Shown here: one piece after another, positions 61,801 through 64,000 of the stretch | How positions within the stretch are numbered: position 1 is the first letter of the stretch | Layout: each line of letters begins with the position of its first letter | Source: Thermoplasmata archaeon | GTDB taxonomy: Archaea; Thermoplasmatota; Thermoplasmata; Halarchaeoplasmatales; Halarchaeoplasmataceae | Assembly (NCBI GenBank): GCA_003554965.1 | Contig: PWHR01000059.1 | Span: 1-64,000 of the forward strand | Length of the DNA stretch: 64,000 bases | Reading direction: 5' to 3' | Notes under the pieces: generated by a model | What the model saw: only the letters and a program-made list of their open reading frames with translations | Told to the model about the DNA's origin: nothing | The model's database searches: none | Translations under genes and position numbers: made by a program

Positions 61801-64000
61801 GAATCTTGGAACTATCATATCTGTTAATGCTAGTTCTACTATGTGGAATCTTTCAGACCAGTATCCGTCCTCGTATTCACTATCTGGATCCCAGTCCTGA
61901 TCGAAATCGAATCCGTAATCCTCGTGACGTTCAAGATGCAATTCCTGAACCTCTTCATCGTACTCCGTCATATAGAACGGTCCAAGACCCACGTAGGAAT
62001 GGCCGGTATCGTCCATGAACTCAACAAGGTTCTCCATCTCGGCGATAACGTCATCTGTATCAACGTCTATCGGTACTTCACCTTCGGTATAGTAAGCCGG
62101 CACATACTCTTGCTCTATCATCTCTTCCATGATCGGTATTACTGCGTTCCTGACCTGAGGTTCAGCTATCTGGTGTATCCAGACATCCATTCCTGCCTCG
62201 TAGTGCCAGGTATCGTCAGCCCAATCGTCTTCAGCATAATCCTGCCAGGAAGTTCCACCATGGAGATGATCCCATACTTCGTAAGTCAACGGATGTGTTT
62301 CCGGTGCATAGCTGTGATATCCACCGATCTGAGACTCATCCGGGAAGTTGTAATTTGTGTAAACGGAGTAAGTTCCCGCGTCCTCGTCAAACTCGAGTGC
62401 TTGTATCGAGCCGAAGTTTGGACCTGACAAGGCTTCATGTGGTGCGTAATATATGTCTTCATAGTCCTCTTCGATATTGTCATCTTCAGCCAATCTTCTC
62501 TCTCTTGCGTGCCATGCCATTATATCCTTTACACTAAATTCAGTACCGCAGTGCCAGACATGCTCTTCGTATGTATCGTAAGTTGCTTTTACATAAGAAT
62601 ATTCGGCTTCAGCCTCTACCCATTCATTAGCTACTGGATCGTAATCTACCGCATCTTCAGGTATCTCTACGTCCTGTTCCATCGGGTCATCTTCCGGCCC
62701 GTAATATATCTCGCCGTCCCATTCACCTTGTTTCGGATCTAGATCGGGACCCTCAGACCAGTAGTTTATCGTCTCTGTAGACAGCCCTGTTCTCGGATGT
62801 GGCCAATTCGGTTTCTCTCTCATCATCCTCTGTGGGTATATTGTGTAAACGTCGTCTGAACCTCCGTAGAGGTTCCAGTTATCCATGAACGGTCTATCTA
62901 TACCTGTCAATAGCGTAGCGCCTAACTCACCGTCTTCGACCTGCATAGTTCTAGGACCGAAATATGTGTCATAACCGTTGACGCTCTCTATCACCATCGC
63001 TCCGATGGCGTCTCCATCATACGGATAGAAGTCTATACCTGTTGTCATAAATACCCTTACAGATTCTTCTATACCTCTCTGAGCTACGTTTGTCAACATC
63101 TCCCAGTATTCGTCGATGTCATCGAATTCTGCAGCATCCAAAGCCATTCCGTAAGCATCCATCTCTTCTATAGTGACGTCCTCATGTGCCCATATGTCTT
63201 CTCCTGCTTCTTCAGCTCCAGCTTCAAGCTCTTCTCTGACTCTCGATGATGGTCCTACTGTATCTCTATAACCTTCCTCATCGTAGTTCCAGTGTTCTGT
63301 TGGTCCCTGAGCGTGCATGAATCCATACCAAGGATTGTACATCTGGTTGGCTGCTACGTCGGGCCACGCTACAGCAGTAGTGGCGACCCAACCTCCGGTA
63401 TAGAAATGCCATGTGACTTCATCGTATGGGTCCGGTGCAGCGTCGAAAACCAGTGGTATCGAACCTGCGCCGTCTCTTTCATCTGTCGTAGTGTCGAAAC
63501 CCATATCTTCTAGCATATCATTGACTCGTTCTGCCAGATCGACTCTCCAGTCCTCGATCCTGGCTATACCGATTATCTCTATCTGATGTTCCTCAGTATC
63601 TGATTCCTCGTGCTCGTAGTACCATCCTTCGTCCATGCTACCTGTGACTTCACCGAAAGCCACTTCTTCCTGTATCTCTTCCATGGCCCATTGTACTATA
63701 TCCTCCATGAAGGCTTCGTCTCCCTCAGGAGTGAAGTCGTACTTTTGCTCTATAGATTGTACAAAGTGTTCCTGCCAAACCGGAAGTCTGCTGTCCATCC
63801 AACCGTATCGCGATGTTCCAAGACCATCGAGCAGATCTTCTATCATACCTTCTCTGCTTATGTAGTTCAACGCGAATCTGATATCATTGTGGGCGAACGG
63901 ATTTATTGTCCAATCACCATCCGCGTTGTTCGCCAGCCATCTCACTTCATCTGGATCTTCGATCCATCCTGCATCTAGAGCCTCCAGCATCGCTTCGGTC
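58810..64000 (-). CDS. Second giant family-5 solute-binding protein, 5' end outside window
   Basis: At least 1726 residues; the N-terminal signal region lies beyond the right edge, so no true start is visible (Met at 63990 is internal, matching residue ~107 of the first binding protein). Same layout as the first: SBP_bac_5 fold, CARDB/Ig-like domains, a glycine-rich repeat domain with EFVEWTGDTDYIED, then a membrane helix near 59010-59075 and a ~66-residue acidic tail with DLFEEE/DLFDEE repeats. Much of the sequence is near-identical to the first at DNA level (for example 61590-61680 against 54360-54450), while the middle and tail differ. Role: capture of a peptide or related solute for the same or a related ABC importer. 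Confidence 0.92.
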   Translation of the reverse strand, partial: TEAMLEALDAGWIEDPDEVRWLANNADGDWTINPFAHNDIRFALNYISREGMIEDLLDGLGTSRYGWMDSRLPVWQEHFVQSIEQKYDFTPEGDEAFMEDIVQWAMEEIQEEVAFGEVTGSMDEGWYYEHEESDTEEHQIEIIGIARIEDWRVDLAERVNDMLEDMGFDTTTDERDGAGSIPLVFDAAPDPYDEVTWHFYTGGWVATTAVAWPDVAANQMYNPWYGFMHAQGPTEHWNYDEEGYRDTVGPSSRVREELEAGAEEAGEDIWAHEDVTIEEMDAYGMALDAAEFDDIDEYWEMLTNVAQRGIEESVRVFMTTGIDFYPYDGDAIGAMVIESVNGYDTYFGPRTMQVEDGELGATLLTGIDRPFMDNWNLYGGSDDVYTIYPQRMMREKPNWPHPRTGLSTETINYWSEGPDLDPKQGEWDGEIYYGPEDDPMEQDVEIPEDAVDYDPVANEWVEAEAEYSYVKATYDTYEEHVWHCGTEFSVKDIMAWHARERRLAEDDNIEEDYEDIYYAPHEALSGPNFGSIQALEFDEDAGTYSVYTNYNFPDESQIGGYHSYAPETHPLTYEVWDHLHGGTSWQDYAEDDWADDTWHYEAGMDVWIHQIAEPQVRNAVIPIMEEMIEQEYVPAYYTEGEVPIDVDTDDVIAEMENLVEFMDDTGHSYVGLGPFYMTEYDEEVQELHLERHEDYGFDFDQDWDPDSEYEDGYWSERFHIVELALTDMIVPRFVDMADGPFEAITEGSMSELFPEVVDDPITEADVEEYEYVLYDEAGDEVATVDEEDIELDEQATWSEFIAEIPVDDAEIGYHDLEFRALPEGEVAFETISSEVILLFDPDLTYHTFEFAEELIGLDEDFEATAELDVEIEADEGDTAIIELFDDEDEVVDTWEEELGEGESFDDTITYELEGRDAIGDYRAEGRDADGNIIGEDEFTVLGANPTITELSFLEQPAHAQALQVDETLGTAPHEIGITAEGYNPGAEWTANPAVDPAANILMFNDGNQAGDVTIQLDGEEVAWLEAAGGSGVLAADWDLANFPDDIPDPVVDDDPLHYIFEEAGDYTLEIVAEYGWTWEEGEDPIEYGEPAGEEVLEEIEIEVGEEDLEDTLSLVVEDDVETTDPMGVDESYTIEHSYTYDEAGLYDVFFGHMVADDFVPQLDEEVHVSWLDVIDFSVEEDEFPVDTPITFEAEVENVNDAEEVVYFYIGDEEIYNETIPAEETAEIEFEHEFVEIGGYDIALNDDLGTLDMVSVTAFPDEASLTWVEDLDYTLDEAEATITGEIDNEGFGEADDVELTLEDEDEEIESWEYTIEERGELTIEETHVFDEAGEYTATLTSEYIEDQEITIVVEGEINWIENLAVNGEEDEITIETDETVDITAEVENVGEFDIDIELMVNDEEIGSWTIGPGEDESIDETYTFDEEGDYTVSLYDQEVDVTVMEPGEVELEEFTVNEEDEEVEIELGDEVEIYAEVYNGLLEEVEMTVWIEDEDGDIPAGPHEYEETIAAGETGIIDESFEEHEGWWTGDYVVYLEVEDYIDESIDVTVYEELDYELEIDSTDGGEVVEPGEGGFEYEEDDFPVDLEAEADDDYEFVEWTGDTDYIEDTDEAETIFELPDEEGTYSITAEFEEEDEPELDMMWIIVIVVIVIIIIALVAMAMMKKPPAEEEEFEEEFEEEDDLFEEEEEDLFEEEAEEEDLFEEEEEDLFDEEAEEEDLFEEEEPEEEL

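Noticed and set aside
52718-62742. Many rightward frames inside the two giant binding-protein genes
   Set aside because: They mirror the acidic coding sequences on the other strand and have no ribosome sites or family features.

Overview
The window reads as a chromosomal segment of a euryarchaeon. Archaeal markers are Orc1/Cdc6, an RPA-type single-stranded DNA binding protein with its associated protein, a Hef helicase/nuclease, Kae1, aMBF1, a COG1395-type HTH regulator, DacZ-like diadenylate cyclase, RtcB, tRNase Z, an archaeal RNase P RNA and an intronless tRNA-Arg. GyrB/GyrA of bacterial origin is also present, as in Thermoplasmata, Archaeoglobi, Methanomicrobia and Halobacteria. Genes start either leaderless, about 25-30 bases after a TATA box, or after a GGAGGTGAT-like Shine-Dalgarno site. 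Many proteins are strikingly acidic, which suggests but does not prove a salt-adapted cell. The exact lineage cannot be fixed without a search; a Thermoplasmatota-related lineage is a reasonable guess.

Layout. 1-500: a gene-free run of about 16 different short hairpins packed end to end. 499-3275: hydrogenase maturation protease, a winged-helix protein, aMBF1 and a small protein of unknown family. 3491-9487: a 1998-residue protein with an N-terminal HhH domain, a very long coiled coil and a C-terminal domain that is also encoded alone by the small gene next to it. 9598-22481: housekeeping genes (RPA pair, RNase H-fold protein, malic enzyme, Kae1, RNase P RNA, Cdc6, COG1395 regulator, PurL/PurS). 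22590-27917: a four-subunit dye-linked L-proline dehydrogenase-like operon; a decayed copy of the 3' end of its last gene lies on the far side of a DUF4143 ATPase gene. 28017-35300: small membrane protein, gyrB-gyrA, tRNA-Arg, UspA, membrane protein and kinase-like protein. 35327-44588: methyltransferase, HerA-like ATPase with a pilin-like protein, DacZ, tRNase Z, Hef, RtcB.

44607-64000: a peptide-type ABC transport locus read leftward. A 1725-residue binding protein is followed by permeases B and C and two ATPases. Permease C carries about 700 extra residues, including three 64-residue repeats. A second giant binding protein runs off the right edge. Between the two binding proteins is a protein made of seven tandem HTH modules with AT-hook-like linkers, and its upstream region carries a perfect 17-bp tandem repeat and a 12-bp palindrome.

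The least explained items are the hairpin array, the HhH/giant coiled-coil protein with its stand-alone C-terminal paralog, the seven-module HTH protein with its candidate operators, and the enlarged transporter whose binding proteins end in a membrane helix and an acidic cytoplasmic tail with repeated DLFEEE/ELFEEE motifs.
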